DNA from: Glandiceps talaboti
Lineage: Eukaryota; Hemichordata; Enteropneusta; Spengelidae
Direction of reading: 5' to 3'
DNA: 64,000 bases
Assembly: GCF_964340395.1 (NCBI RefSeq)
Contig: NC_135561.1
Coordinates: 14,234,961 to 14,298,960, forward strand
The stretch's first letter is position 1. Every line of letters starts with the position of its first letter. Shown piece by piece: positions 38,781 through 53,150 of the stretch. A program made the translations under genes and the position numbers. The notes below the pieces were generated by a model, which saw only the letters and a program-made list of their open reading frames with translations, was not told the origin of the DNA and did no database searches.

Positions 38781-39877
38781 CACAAATATTGTTGTACGAA
38801 TTAGAGGGTGATGTGACTGTATACCATGGGTTGGTCAAAAACTCACCGATAATACAGAATGTACCATTGCATATTCTTTTTTGGCCTCTGTGATGTGTGG
38901 TTCTTCTGTTCACTTCTACCGTCTTCAATGAAAAATTGTTTATTCAAACTGATCATAATGTGATGCCTTTGATATCCAGATATGTTGTCCATCAGGCCAG
39001 GCCATACAAATTGAGGGGGTACCCATACCGGTGAAGTTATGGAAGGGGTAACTGAATTGATGTGCATGATTCAGTGTGAAAGAGTTTGTCATATTGCCAT
39101 CTCTTTCCAGTATGTCATCAATGCCAACTGTCAATGTATTGAAACAATAATGTCATATTTCCTATATATATCTGTCCTAATGTTCATGGCATTAACTTTC
39201 ATCTGACACACCCAAGATAACATGCTCCATGATCGGTGAAATTCATATTTATTTCAGCGTATCTTTTTTGGCCAATGTCATGTTTATTTTTGTCAATAGG
39301 ATTAGATTTTACACTGAAAAGGCAAAAAGTAATGGTCACAATGCAAAGGATGGAGTAAGGATATATCTGCAACATTTGTAGCCATTTCTTTGTTTCGTTT
39401 AGCAGTGCAGCCATCCATGTGTTGGTCCACATGAACTGAAGTGGGTACTTCATTAACTGTTTCCCATTGTCCAGCCATAGTTAATGATCAGTCTCAAAGT
39501 ATTGATCATAATTTTCTTACTGCTCTGCAGACCATTGTTTTTATTCACAAACCACTGTGACATTCTTTGTTCATGAGTTGCAAAATGCTGTCTGCAAGGT
39601 GAGTTGTTTTCACTCTCTATCCAGCTTTGCAAAGTGTTCATCTTGTGTCAATCGACAGCTGGGCAGCATGATATTTTGAAGATACTGGAATATCAATCGC
39701 CGATCATTCACAAAGATCTTTATTATGTTCATCAGTTATAAACTAATGTCCAAGACAGAATGGTACTCTGCAGATAGTCAATGTATTGTTTAGAATCATT
39801 TATTGTTATATTATGACCATGACATGTGTATGTATTGCCTATCTTTCTTTCTACTCAGTCATCACAACAAAATCAAA

Positions 39878-40317
39878 ATGGGCAACAGATGCCTGCCAGG
39901 ATTCAAATATGTAGGAAACTATATGAAAAGGTATGTACATCTGATGTTGTTTTACTTATTTTCTGATATATCAGATTATCTTTCTTACTTTCAAAACTTG
40001 TGCTAGTCTTTGTCTAGTTTTACGTAATCAAAACACATTGCTTCTATTAGAAACACCTGTTATGCTCTCCACCACAGTTGATTTTGATAGTATTCTTTAC
40101 AGATTAAAAAAATATAAAATGAGCTGTCAAATGACCAACCAGTCTTCAAATTAAACATGAGATCTCTATTACTTTTTTGTCATGAATGTACATGGCTTGT
40201 TGTGTCTTCATTTCTGCATTCATTGATATATAGTGTAAATGATTTTTGAATTGTAGGTATCAACATCCCCCTGACCAGAGCACTTCAAGTGTGAACTACT
40301 TGTGTGGCCAATATTAG
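39878..40317 (+). CDS. Candidate two-exon small ORF (37 aa)
   Basis: The first exon, 39859-39930, follows a strong acceptor (TCTTTCTTTCTACTCAG) and has ATG at 39878 in a good context (AAAATGG). Its donor is AAAAG|GTATGTAC. The second exon starts at 40257 after TTTTTGAATTGTAG and reads in frame to TAG at 40315. The joined peptide starts MGNRCLPGFKYVGNYMK and ends NYLCGQY. Gly2 and Cys5 could accept myristate and palmitate. AATAAA follows near 40,497. I recognise no family; it could be an untranslated part of a noncoding RNA. Confidence 0.3.
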
Positions 40318-40499
40318 CTTCAGTTGCTGCAGAAATACAATCATAGATTTGGGTCCATAACAAAAAATATGTCACAGTCCACATGCACAGAAGAGTAAAT
40401 ATTGTACAGATGAAGGAAGAAGTCAAGACTACAATGTACCACTATATCACCAAGAACACATTCCATCACAAGTTGTAAAGATTGCACAGGATGAGGAAT

Positions 40500-41286
40500 A
40501 AAAAAAGTCAAGACTACAAGTTACATCACCAAAAACACTATTCGCAATCCACTGCAGTCTTAATGTTGTAAAGGAAGAGGAAGAATTCTACCAGCTTGTT
40601 GCCCTGGTAAGAATTAACAGTCGTTAACATCTCCAAGACATTTGAAAAACTATGTGGTATTTGCACCAACAATGACATGTATTAAATGAGTGAGTAGAAC
40701 ATAGCAGTATACTTTGTAAGATCCAGAAGCTGTAAAACTTATATTTCATAATTATTGTTCATAATGTCAACTTTCATGTGAAGCATGTATTTATAATTTG
40801 TCAACAAATTCATATCCAATTCAGGATTGTTTATCAAAAATCATATACAGCATTACTAAATTCAGCCATTGAAAGGAATATTTAAACTGTTTCCAGTGAG
40901 TTTTATCAAGTACAACTTGCCCCCCCCCCTCAAATAACATGTATTTGACAAATGAAAGAAAGAATGAAAAATGATTACAGCTTCTGGGTTTCAATATTTG
41001 AGATTTCTTTATTAAAGTCATACTGGCTTGCAGATTTTGTTGGTGACCTGGTATATGATGCAATAGGGAACATAGGTGTTAAGGAATCATTAAATTCTGA
41101 GAAATTTTATTATTTGTGAAAATCACTGATACTGTATCCTTAAACAAGTGCAATCTGCCTCTAAATTATTCATGGGGTTATTGAGCAAACCCCTAATCCC
41201 CTGCCATGGGCACTGTCTTTTACGTGGACTTAACCTGAAGATGAGGGACCTACATGAATTTGTAAAGTTTTGTAGTGCATGCGTGC

Positions 41287-41323
<37 letters not shown>

Positions 41324-42344
41324 TGAATAACTTAACACTTGAAATCACTGGACCTACTGCTTAAGTTGATGTATTTGTTTAGGTGTTACTAGGGTGTCTA
41401 CTTGTGGAAATTTTCAAACACAAAATGACTGTGCCATAGATGTTGATCAGGTAAAAAAAGAGACTTTATGTTAATCCCAACACAGCTTAGTTGACATTTG
41501 GTATGATAAAGATGATTACCTGTTCAATGAAAGATGATGTGCAAATTTATTTGAAAAAGTTGATATCTCATAGGAGGCTTGTGCCCTAAAATGGCTGACA
41601 GATTTGTGTATTTATTGGGGTGTCCAACGAGTCTTAAAAGTGCATGTTAATGGCTATATGACAGATAGGGACAAGAGAAACATAGCCACCACAACCTCCA
41701 TATTCCTAGGAATATGTTAACCAATTGATATTGGGGTCAAAAGAAGTGAGATTAATTAGGTATTATTCTAATGTATATAATCCCCAGCAACCATAAAAAT
41801 GGCATATGCAACTTTAAACGCTACAGTTATATCAACTGACAATACAGCAATTTTTATACAGTGTTGCTAAATGAGTGCCATCTTGTTATATTCTAAAACT
41901 ACTTCTAAAACAAACGCCTTCTCACTCATTTGATTATGGAGAATATTTGATGAGCATTTGTATATAAAATATGAATTGCTCGTCATAGTTATCAAGAATT
42001 TGAATATCATTATTATCATTTCATTGCAATTGAAGAATACCTAACCCATACATATCTTCATTGTATTTATTTGGTAGACTTTGTTGCCCAGTCCCTTTGC
42101 GTATGCTTTGGTCACCTCTAGTCTTAGCACCTAACCCTAACCCTAACCATTAACCATTAACCAAACTAATATCTAACCATATCTGTAAAGACTAACACAA
42201 AACATCTGGGTGATTGCTAAGCTTATGCAAAGGAAAAAGGCAACTTGGTTTACCATTTTGATATAATGATGATTTTTGGGATATCATTATTTTTAATATA
42301 CGTTTGTTATTGTTCATTGTATTCAAAGATTTTATATAGATTAG
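40500..42344. other. Spacer left of the minisatellite array
   Basis: AT-rich with a poly-C run at 40,920 and a GT tract at 41,289-41,320. I see no gene. Confidence 0.4.
42130..42148. repeat. Short telomere-like repeat
   Basis: CCTAACCCTAACCCTAACC gives about three units of CCCTAA, the animal telomere repeat, about 200 bp left of the minisatellite. It is short enough to be chance or a relic. Confidence 0.5.
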
Positions 42345-45300
42345 AATCCATATGGGTACCAGAATAGTTATACCACCTTTATGGGGGGGGGGGGGGGTAG
42401 CTATACATCTTCTATTTGGAGCAGTTATACATTGATTAGGGGAAAAGCTATACTTGAATTGAACACCTGTTCTACTTACATGAGGGCAATAACTATACAA
42501 CTATACTCTTATGAGGAGACAACTACACTTTACTTTCATGGAGGAATATGTATACTAATATTATTATACTTTGATTAGGAACAATTACACTTTACTTTGA
42601 TTAGGAAATAGTTACACTTTACTTTGATTAGGTACAATTACACTTTACTTTGATTGGGGAACAGTTACACTTTACTTTGATTAGGGAACAGTTACACTTT
42701 ACTTTGATTAGGGAACAGTTACACTTTACTTTGATTAGGGAACAGTTACACTTTACTTTGATTAGGGAACAGTTACACTTTACTTTGCCTGGGGAACAGT
42801 TACACTTTACTTTGATTAGGTAACAGTTACACTTTACTTTGATTAGGGAACAGTTACACTTTACTTTGATTAGGGAACAGTTACACTTTACTTTGATTAG
42901 GGAAGTTACACTTTACTTTGATTAGGAAATAGTTACACTTTACTTTGATTAGGAACAGTTACACTTTACTTTGATTAGGAAATAGTTACACTTTACTTTG
43001 ATTTGGAACAGTTACACTTTACTTTGATTAGGAAATAGTTACACTTTACTTTGATTAGGGAACAGTTACACTTTACCTTGATTAGGGAACAGTTACACTT
43101 TACTTTGATTAGGGAACAGTTACACTTTTCTTGGGGAACAGTTACATTTTACTTTGCTTTGGGAACAGTTACATTTTACTTCGATTGGGGAACAGTTACA
43201 CTTTACTTTGATTGGGAAACAGTTACACTTTACTTTGATTGGAAAACAGTTACACTTTACTTTGATTGGGAACAGTTACACTTTACTTTGATTGGGGAAC
43301 AGTTACATTTTACTTTGGGGAACAGTTACACTTTACTTTGATAAGGGAACAGTTATACTTTACTTTGATTTGAGAACAGTTACATTTTACTTTGGAAACA
43401 GTTACATTTTACTTTGATTTTGGAATAGTTACATTTTACATTGAATGGGGAACAGTTACACTTTACTTTGATTGGGGAACAGTTACACTTTACTTTGATT
43501 AGGAACAGTTATAGTTTACTTTGATTTTAGAACAGTTACATTTTACTTTGAATGGGGGACAGTTACACTTTACTTTGATTGGGGAACAGTTACACTTTAC
43601 TTTGATTATGAACAGTTATACTTTACTTTGATTTGAGAACAGTTACATTTTACTTTGAATGGGGGACAGTTACACTTTACTTTGATTGGGGAACAGTTAC
43701 ACTTTGCTTTGATTAGGAACAGTTATACTTTACTTTGATTGGGAAACAGTTACACTTTACTTTGATTGGGGAACAGTTACATTTTACTGTGCCTGAGGAA
43801 CATTTACACTTTACTTTGATTAGAGAACAGATACATTTTACTTTGAATGGGGAACAGTTACACTTTAATTTGATTAGGGAACAGTTACACTTTACTTTGA
43901 TTAGGGAACAGTTACACTTTACTTTGATTGGGAACAGTTACACTTTACTTTGATTAGGGAAGTTACAATTTACTTTGATTAGGAAACAGTTACACTTTAT
44001 TTTGATTGGGGAACAGTTACACTTTACTTTGCTTTGGGAAACAGTTACATTTTACTTTGCTTTAAGAACAGTCACACTTTATTTTGATTAGGGAACAGTT
44101 ACACTTTACTTTGATTGGGGAACAGTTACACTTTACTTTGATTAGGGAACAGTTACACTTTACTTTGATTAGGGAACAGTTACACTTTACTTTGATTAGG
44201 GAACAGTTACACTTTACTTTGATTAGGGAATGGTTACACTTTACTTTGATTAGGGAACAGTTACACTTTATTTTGATTGGGGAACAGTTAACTTTACTTT
44301 GATTAGGGAACAGTTACACTTTACTTGAATTTGGGAACAGTTACACTTTACTTTGATTAGGGAACAGTTACACTTTACTTTGATTAGGGAACAGTTACAC
44401 TTTACTTTGATTAGGAAATAGTTACACTTTACTTTGATTAGGAACAGTTACACTTTACTTTACTTTGATTAGGGAACAGTTACACTTTACTTTGATTAGG
44501 GAATAGTTACACTTTACTTTGATTGGGAACAGTTACACTACTTTGATTAGGGAACAGTTACACTTTACTTTGATTAGGAAATAGTTACACTTTACTTTGA
44601 TTGGGAACAGTTACACTTTACTTTGATTAGGGAACAGTTACATTTTACTTTGATTAGGAAATAGTTACACTTTACTTTGATTAGAGAACAGTTACACTTT
44701 ACTTTGGTTAGGAAATAGTTACACTTTACTTTGATTGGGAACAGTTACACTTTACTTTGATTAGGGAACAGTTACACTTTACTTTGATTAGGAAATCGTT
44801 ACACTTTACTTTGATTGGGAACAGTTACATTTTACTTTGCTTGGGGAACAGTTACACTTTACTTTGATTAGAGAACAGTTACACTTTACTTTGATTAGGG
44901 AACAGTTACATTTTACTTTGAATGGGGGACAGTTACACTTTACTTTGATTGGGGAACAGTTACACTTTGCTTTGATTGGGAACAGTTACATTTTACATTG
45001 AATGGGGAACAGTTACACTTTACTTTGATTGGGGAACAGTTACACTTTACTTTGATTAGGAACAGTTATAGTTTACTTTGATTTGAGAACAGTTACATTT
45101 TACTTTGAATGGGGGACAGTTACACTTTACTTTGATTCTGGAACAGTTACACTTTACTTTGATTAGGAACAGTTATACTTTACTTTGATTTGAGAACAGT
45201 TACATTTTACTTTGAATGGGGGACAGTTACACTTTACTTTGATTGGGGAACAGTTACACTTTGCTTTGATTAGGAACAGTTATACTTTACTTTGATTGGG

Positions 45301-48300
45301 AAACAGTTACACTTTACTTTGATTGGGGAACAGTTACATTTTACTGTGCCTGAGGAACATTTACACTTTACTTTGATTAGAGAACAGTTACATTTTACTT
45401 TGAATGGGGGACAGTTACACTTTATTTTGATTGGGGAACAGTTACACTTTAATTTGATTAGGGAACAGTTACACTTTACTTTGATTAGGGAACAGTTACA
45501 CTTTACTTTGATTGGGAACAGTTACACTTTACTTTGATTAGGGAAGTTACAATTTACTTTGATTAGGAAACAGTTACACTTTATTTTGATTGGGGAACAG
45601 TTACACTTTACTTTGCTTTGGGAAACAGTTACATTTTACTTTGCTTTAAGAACAGTCACACTTTATTTTGATTAGGGAACAGTTACACTTTACTTTGATT
45701 GGGGAACAGTTACACTTTACTTTGATTAGGGAACAGTTACACTTTACTTTTGATTAGGGAACAGTTACACTTTACTTTGATTAGGGAACAGTTACACTTT
45801 ACTTTGATTAGGAAATCGTTACACTTTACTTTGATTGGGAACAGTTACATTTTACTTTGCTTGGGGAACAGTTACACTTTACTTTGATTAGAGAACAGTT
45901 ACACTTTACTTTGATTAGGGAACAGTTACATTTTACTTTGAATGGGGGACAGTTACACTTTACTTTGATTGGGGAACAGTTACACTTTGCTTTGATTAGG
46001 AACAGTTACATTTTACATTGAATGGGGAACAGTTACACTTTACTTTGATTGGGGAACAGTTACACTTTACTTTGATTAGGAACAGTTATAGTTTACTTTG
46101 ATTTGAGAACAGTTACATTTTACTTTGAATGGGGGACAGTTACACTTTACTTTGATTCTGGAACAGTTACACTTTACTTTGATAAGGGAACAGTTATACT
46201 TTACTTTGATTTGAGAACAGTTACATTTTACTTTGAATGGGGGACAGTTACACTTTACTTTGATTGGGGAACAGTTACACTTTGCTTTGATTAGGAACAG
46301 TTATACTTTACTTTGATTGGGAAACAGTTACACTTTACTTTGATTGGGGAACAGTTACATTTTACTGTGCCTGAGGAACATTTACACTTTACTTTGATTA
46401 GAGAACAGTTACATTTTACTTTGAATGGGGGACAGTTACACTTTATTTTGATTGGGGAACAGTTACACTTTGCTTTGATTAGGAACAGTTATACTTTACT
46501 TTGATTGGGAAACAGTTACACTTTACTTTGATTGGGGAACAGTTACATTTTACTGTGCCTGAGGAACATTTACACTTTACTTTGATTAGAGAACAGTTAC
46601 ATTTTACTTTGAATGGGGGACAGTTACACTTTATTTTGATTGGGGAACAGTTACACTTTAATTTGATTAGGGAACAGTTACACTTTACTTTGATTAGGGA
46701 ACAGTTACACTTTACTTTGATTGGGAACAGTTACACTTTACTTTGATTAGGGAACAGTTACACTTTACTTTGATTAGGGAACAGTTACACTTTACTTTGA
46801 TTAGGAAACAGTTACACTTTACTTTGCTTTGGGAAACAGTTACATTTTACTTTGCTTTAAGAACAGTCACACTTTATTTTGATTAGGGAACAGTTACACT
46901 TTACTTTGATTGGGGAACAGTTACACTTTACTTTGATTAGGGAACAGTTACACTTTACTTTGATTAGGGAACAGTTACACTTTACTTTGATTAGGGAACA
47001 GTTACACTTTACTTTGATTAGGGAATGGTTACACTTTACTTTGATTAGGGAACAGTTACACTTTATTTTGATTGGGGAACAGTTAACTTTACTTTGATTA
47101 GGGAACAGTTACACTTTACTTGAATTTGGGAACAGTTACACTTTACTTTGATTAGGGAACAGTTACACTTTACTTTGATTAGGGAACAGTTACACTTTAC
47201 TTTGATTAGGAAATAGTTACACTTTACTTTGATTAGGAACAGTTACACTTTACTTTGATTAGGGAACAGTTACACTTTACTTTGATTAGGGAACAGTTAC
47301 ACTTTACTTTGATTAGGGAACAGTTACACTTTACTTTGCCTGGGGAACAGTTACACTTTACTTTGATTAGGTAACAGTTACACTTTACTTTGATTAGGGA
47401 ACAGTTACACTTTACTTTGCCTGGGGAACAGTTACACTTTACTTTGATTAGGTAACAGTTACACTTTACTTTGATTAGGGAACAGTTACACTTTACTTTG
47501 ATTAGGGAACAGTTACACTTTACTTTGATTAGGGAAGTTACACTTTACTTTGATTAGGAAATAGTTACACTTTACTTTGATTAGGAACAGTTACACTTTA
47601 CTTTGATTAGGAAATAGTTACACTTTACTTTGATTTGGAACAGTTACACTTTACTTTGATTAGGAAATAGTTACACTTTACTTTGATTAGGGAACAGTTA
47701 CACTTTACCTTGATTAGGGAACAGTTACACTTTACTTTGATTAGGGAACAGTTACACTTTTCTTGGGGAACAGTTACATTTTACTTTGCTTTGGGAACAG
47801 TTACATTTTACTTCGATTGGGGAACAGTTACACTTTACTTTGATTGGGAAACAGTTACACTTTACTTTGATTGGAAAACAGTTACACTTTACTTTGATTG
47901 GGAACAGTTACACTTTACTTTGATTGGGGAACAGTTACATTTTACTTTGGGGAACAGTTACACTTTACTTTGATAAGGGAACAGTTATACTTTACTTTGA
48001 TTTGAGAACAGTTACATTTTACTTTGGAAACAGTTACATTTTACTTTGATTTTGGAATAGTTACATTTTACATTGAATGGGGAACAGTTACACTTTACTT
48101 TGATTGGGGAACAGTTACACTTTACTTTGATTAGGAACAGTTATAGTTTACTTTGATTTTAGAACAGTTACATTTTACTTTGAATGGGGGACAGTTACAC
48201 TTTACTTTGATTGGGGAACAGTTACACTTTACTTTGATTAGGAACAGTTATACTTTACTTTGATTTGAGAACAGTTACATTTTACTTTGAATGGGGGACA

Positions 48301-51300
48301 GTTACACTTTACTTTGATTGGGGAACAGTTACACTTTGCTTTGATTAGGAACAGTTATACTTTACTTTGATTGGGAAACAGTTACACTTTACTTTGATTG
48401 GGGAACAGTTACATTTTACTGTGCCTGAGGAACATTTACACTTTACTTTGATTAGAGAACAGATACATTTTACTTTGAATGGGGAACAGTTACACTTTAA
48501 TTTGATTAGGGAACAGTTACACTTTACTTTGATTAGGGAACAGTTACACTTTACTTTGATTGGGAACAGTTACACTTTACTTTGATTAGGGAAGTTACAA
48601 TTTACTTTGATTAGGAAACAGTTACACTTTATTTTGATTGGGGAACAGTTACACTTTACTTTGCTTTGGGAAACAGTTACATTTTACTTTGCTTTAAGAA
48701 CAGTCACACTTTATTTTGATTAGGGAACAGTTACACTTTACTTTGATTGGGGAACAGTTACACTTTACTTTGATTAGGGAACAGTTACACTTTACTTTGA
48801 TTAGGGAACAGTTACACTTTACTTTGATTAGGGAACAGTTACACTTTACTTTGATTAGGGAATGGTTACACTTTACTTTGATTAGGGAACAGTTACACTT
48901 TATTTTGATTGGGGAACAGTTAACTTTACTTTGATTAGGGAACAGTTACACTTTACTTGAATTTGGGAACAGTTACACTTTACTTTGATTAGGGAACAGT
49001 TACACTTTACTTTGATTAGGGAACAGTTACACTTTACTTTGATTAGGAAATAGTTACACTTTACTTTGATTAGGAACAGTTACACTTTACTTTACTTTGA
49101 TTAGGGAACAGTTACACTTTACTTTGATTAGGGAATAGTTACACTTTACTTTGATTGGGAACAGTTACACTACTTTGATTAGGGAACAGTTACACTTTAC
49201 TTTGATTAGGAAATAGTTACACTTTACTTTGATTGGGAACAGTTACACTTTACTTTGATTAGGGAACAGTTACACTTTACTTTGATTAGGAAATAGTTAC
49301 ACTTTACTTTGATTAGAGAACAGTTACACTTTACTTTGGTTAGGAAATAGTTACACTTTACTTTGATTGGGAACAGTTACACTTTACTTTGATTAGGGAA
49401 CAGTTACACTTTACTTTGATTAGGAAATCGTTACACTTTACTTTGATTGGGAACAGTTACATTTTACTTTGCTTGGGGAACAGTTACACTTTACTTTGAT
49501 TAGAGAACAGTTACACTTTACTTTGATTAGGGAACAGTTACATTTTACTTTGAATGGGGGACAGTTACACTTTACTTTGATTGGGGAACAGTTACACTTT
49601 GCTTTGATTAGGAACAGTTACATTTTACATTGAATGGGGAACAGTTACACTTTACTTTGATTGGGGAACAGTTACACTTTACTTTGATTAGGAACAGTTA
49701 TAGTTTACTTTGATTTGAGAACAGTTACATTTTACTTTGAATGGGGGACAGTTACACTTTACTTTGATTCTGGAACAGTTACACTTTACTTTGATTAGGA
49801 ACAGTTATACTTTACTTTGATTTGAGAACAGTTACATTTTACTTTGAATGGGGGACAGTTACACTTTACTTTGATTGGGGAACAGTTACACTTTGCTTTG
49901 ATTAGGAACAGTTATACTTTACTTTGATTGGGAAACAGTTACACTTTACTTTGATTGGGGAACAGTTACATTTTACTGTGCCTGAGGAACATTTACACTT
50001 TACTTTGATTAGAGAACAGTTACATTTTACTTTGAATGGGGGACAGTTACACTTTATTTTGATTGGGGAACAGTTACACTTTAATTTGATTAGGGAACAG
50101 TTACACTTTACTTTGATTAGGGAACAGTTACACTTTACTTTGATTGGGAACAGTTACACTTTACTTTGATTAGGGAAGTTACAATTTACTTTGATTAGGA
50201 AACAGTTACACTTTATTTTGATTGGGGAACAGTTACACTTTACTTTGCTTTGGGAAACAGTTACATTTTACTTTGCTTTAAGAACAGTCACACTTTATTT
50301 TGATTAGGGAACAGTTACACTTTACTTTGATTGGGGAACAGTTACACTTTACTTTGATTAGGGAACAGTTACACTTTACTTTTGATTAGGGAACAGTTAC
50401 ACTTTACTTTGATTAGGGAACAGTTACACTTTACTTTGATTAGGAAATCGTTACACTTTACTTTGATTGGGAACAGTTACATTTTACTTTGCTTGGGGAA
50501 CAGTTACACTTTACTTTGATTAGAGAACAGTTACACTTTACTTTGATTAGGGAACAGTTACATTTTACTTTGAATGGGGGACAGTTACACTTTACTTTGA
50601 TTGGGGAACAGTTACACTTTGCTTTGATTAGGAACAGTTACATTTTACATTGAATGGGGAACAGTTACACTTTACTTTGATTGGGGAACAGTTACACTTT
50701 ACTTTGATTAGGAACAGTTATAGTTTACTTTGATTTGAGAACAGTTACATTTTACTTTGAATGGGGGACAGTTACACTTTACTTTGATTCTGGAACAGTT
50801 ACACTTTACTTTGATTAGGAACAGTTATACTTTACTTTGATTTGAGAACAGTTACATTTTACTTTGAATGGGGGACAGTTACACTTTACTTTGATTGGGG
50901 AACAGTTACACTTTGCTTTGATTAGGAACAGTTATACTTTACTTTGATTGGGAAACAGTTACACTTTACTTTGATTGGGGAACAGTTACATTTTACTGTG
51001 CCTGAGGAACATTTACACTTTACTTTGATTAGAGAACAGTTACATTTTACTTTGAATGGGGGACAGTTACACTTTATTTTGATTGGGGAACAGTTACACT
51101 TTAATTTGATTAGGGAACAGTTACACTTTACTTTGATTAGGGAACAGTTACACTTTACTTTGATTGGGAACAGTTACACTTTACTTTGATTAGGGAAGTT
51201 ACAATTTACTTTGATTAGGAAACAGTTACACTTTATTTTGATTGGGGAACAGTTACACTTTACTTTGCTTTGGGAAACAGTTACATTTTACTTTGCTTTA

Positions 51301-53150
51301 AGAACAGTCACACTTTATTTTGATTAGGGAACAGTTACACTTTACTTTGATTGGGGAACAGTTACACTTTACTTTGATTAGGGAACAGTTACACTTTACT
51401 TTGATTAGGGAACAGTTACACTTTACTTTGATTAGGGAACAGTTACACTTTACTTTGATTAGGGAATGGTTACACTTTACTTTGATTAGGGAACAGTTAC
51501 ACTTTATTTTGATTGGGGAACAGTTAACTTTACTTTGATTAGGGAACAGTTACACTTTACTTGAATTTGGGAACAGTTACACTTTACTTTGATTAGGGAA
51601 CAGTTACACTTTACTTTGATTAGGGAACAGTTACACTTTACTTTGATTAGGAAATAGTTACACTTTACTTTGATTAGGAACAGTTACACTTTACTTTGAT
51701 TAGGGAACAGTTACACTTTACTTTGATTAGGGAATAGTTACACTTTACTTTGATTGGGAACAGTTACACTACTTTGATTAGGGAACAGTTACACTTTACT
51801 TTGATTAGGAAATAGTTACACTTTACTTTGATTGGGAACAGTTACACTTTACTTTGATTAGGGAACAGTTACACTTTACTTTGATTAGGAAATAGTTACA
51901 CTTTACTTTGATTAGAGAACAGTTACACTTTACTTTGGTTAGGAAATAGTTACACTTTACTTTGATTGGGAACAGTTACACTTTACTTTGATTAGGGAAC
52001 AGTTACACTTTACTTTGATTAGGAAATAGTTACACTTTACTTTGATTGGGAACAGTTACATTTTACTTTGCTTGGGGAATAGTTACACTTTACTTTGATT
52101 AGAGAACAGTTACACTTTACTTTGATTAGGGAACAGTTACACTTTACTTTGATTGGGAACAGTTACACTTTACTTTGATTAGGGAACAGTTACACTTTAC
52201 TTTGATTAGGAAATAGTTACACTTTACTTTGATTGGGAACAGTTACACTTTACTTTGATTAGGGAACAGTTACACTTTACTTTGATTAGGAAATAGTTAC
52301 ACTTTACTTTGATTGGAAACAGTTACACTTTACTTTGATTAGGGAACAGTTACACTTTACTTTGATTAGGGAACAGTTACACTTTACTTTGATTGGGAAC
52401 AGTTACACTTTACTTTGATTAGGGAACAGTTACAGTTTACTTTGATTGGGGAACAGTAACACCTTACTTTGATTAGGGAACAGTTACACTTTACTTTGAT
52501 TTTGGAACAGTTACACTTTATTTTGATTGGGGAACAGTTAACTTTACTTTGATTAGGGAACAGTTACACTTTACTTGAATTAGGGAACAGTTACACTTTA
52601 CTTGAATTAGGAAATAGTTACACTTTACTTTGATTAGGGAACAGTTACACTTTACTTTGATTAGGGAACAGTTACACTTTACCTTGCTTGGGGAACAGTT
52701 ACATTTTACTTTGCTTGGGGAACAGTTACATTTTACTTTGATTGGGGAACAGTTACACTTTACTTTGATTGGGAAACAGTTACACTTTACTTTGATTGGG
52801 GAACAGTTACATTTTACTTTGATTAGGAACAGTTATACTTTACTTTGATTTGAGAACAGTTACATTTTACTTTGAATCGGGGACAGTTACACTTTACTTT
52901 GAATCGGGGAACAGTAACTTTGCTTTGATTTGATTAGGGACCAGTTACACATTACTTTGATTGTAGAACAGTTACATTTTATTTTGATTGAGGCACAGTT
53001 GTACATTACTTTGATTGGGGAACAGTTATACTTTACTTTCCTATGGGAAGTGTTACATGGTACTTTGACAAACAGTTATCTTTCATTTTCATTGAGGAAC
53101 ATTTACACTTTACTTTGATTTTGTAGAACAGTTACACTTTATTTTTATGA
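42345..53150. repeat. Large minisatellite array of about 27-bp units with higher-order repeats
   Basis: The unit is close to GGGAACAGTTACACTTTACT followed by TTGATTA, 27 bp with 24-30 bp variants, repeated for about 10.6 kb (near 390 units). Variants include GGAAATAGTT, GGGGAACAG, TTTGAGAACAG and CTGTGCCTGAGGAACATTTA. Blocks of variants recur in order about 4,632 bp apart (43,051 and 47,683; 43,735 and 48,367; 44,084 and 48,716; 45,292 and 49,924), showing large segmental duplication inside the array. The ends (42,345-42,580 and 52,900-53,150) are degenerate. Because 27 is a multiple of three, frames stay open for long runs, but 26-bp units shift the frame and nothing indicates translation. 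Confidence 0.95.

Noticed and set aside
38843-39641. Several minus-strand ORFs of 60-84 codons
   Set aside because: They overlap in different frames with no motif, membrane pattern or splice support; typical of random AT-rich sequence.
43051-53118. Dozens of 60-95 codon ORFs with LIREQLHFT or FDWGTVTLY nine-residue repeats
   Set aside because: They arise because the minisatellite unit is 27 bp, a multiple of three. They end wherever a 24- or 26-bp unit shifts the frame, all three frames behave alike, and no promoter or splice context exists.
42345-53150. CRISPR-like array
   Set aside because: Units are contiguous with no unique spacers, and the genome is eukaryotic.
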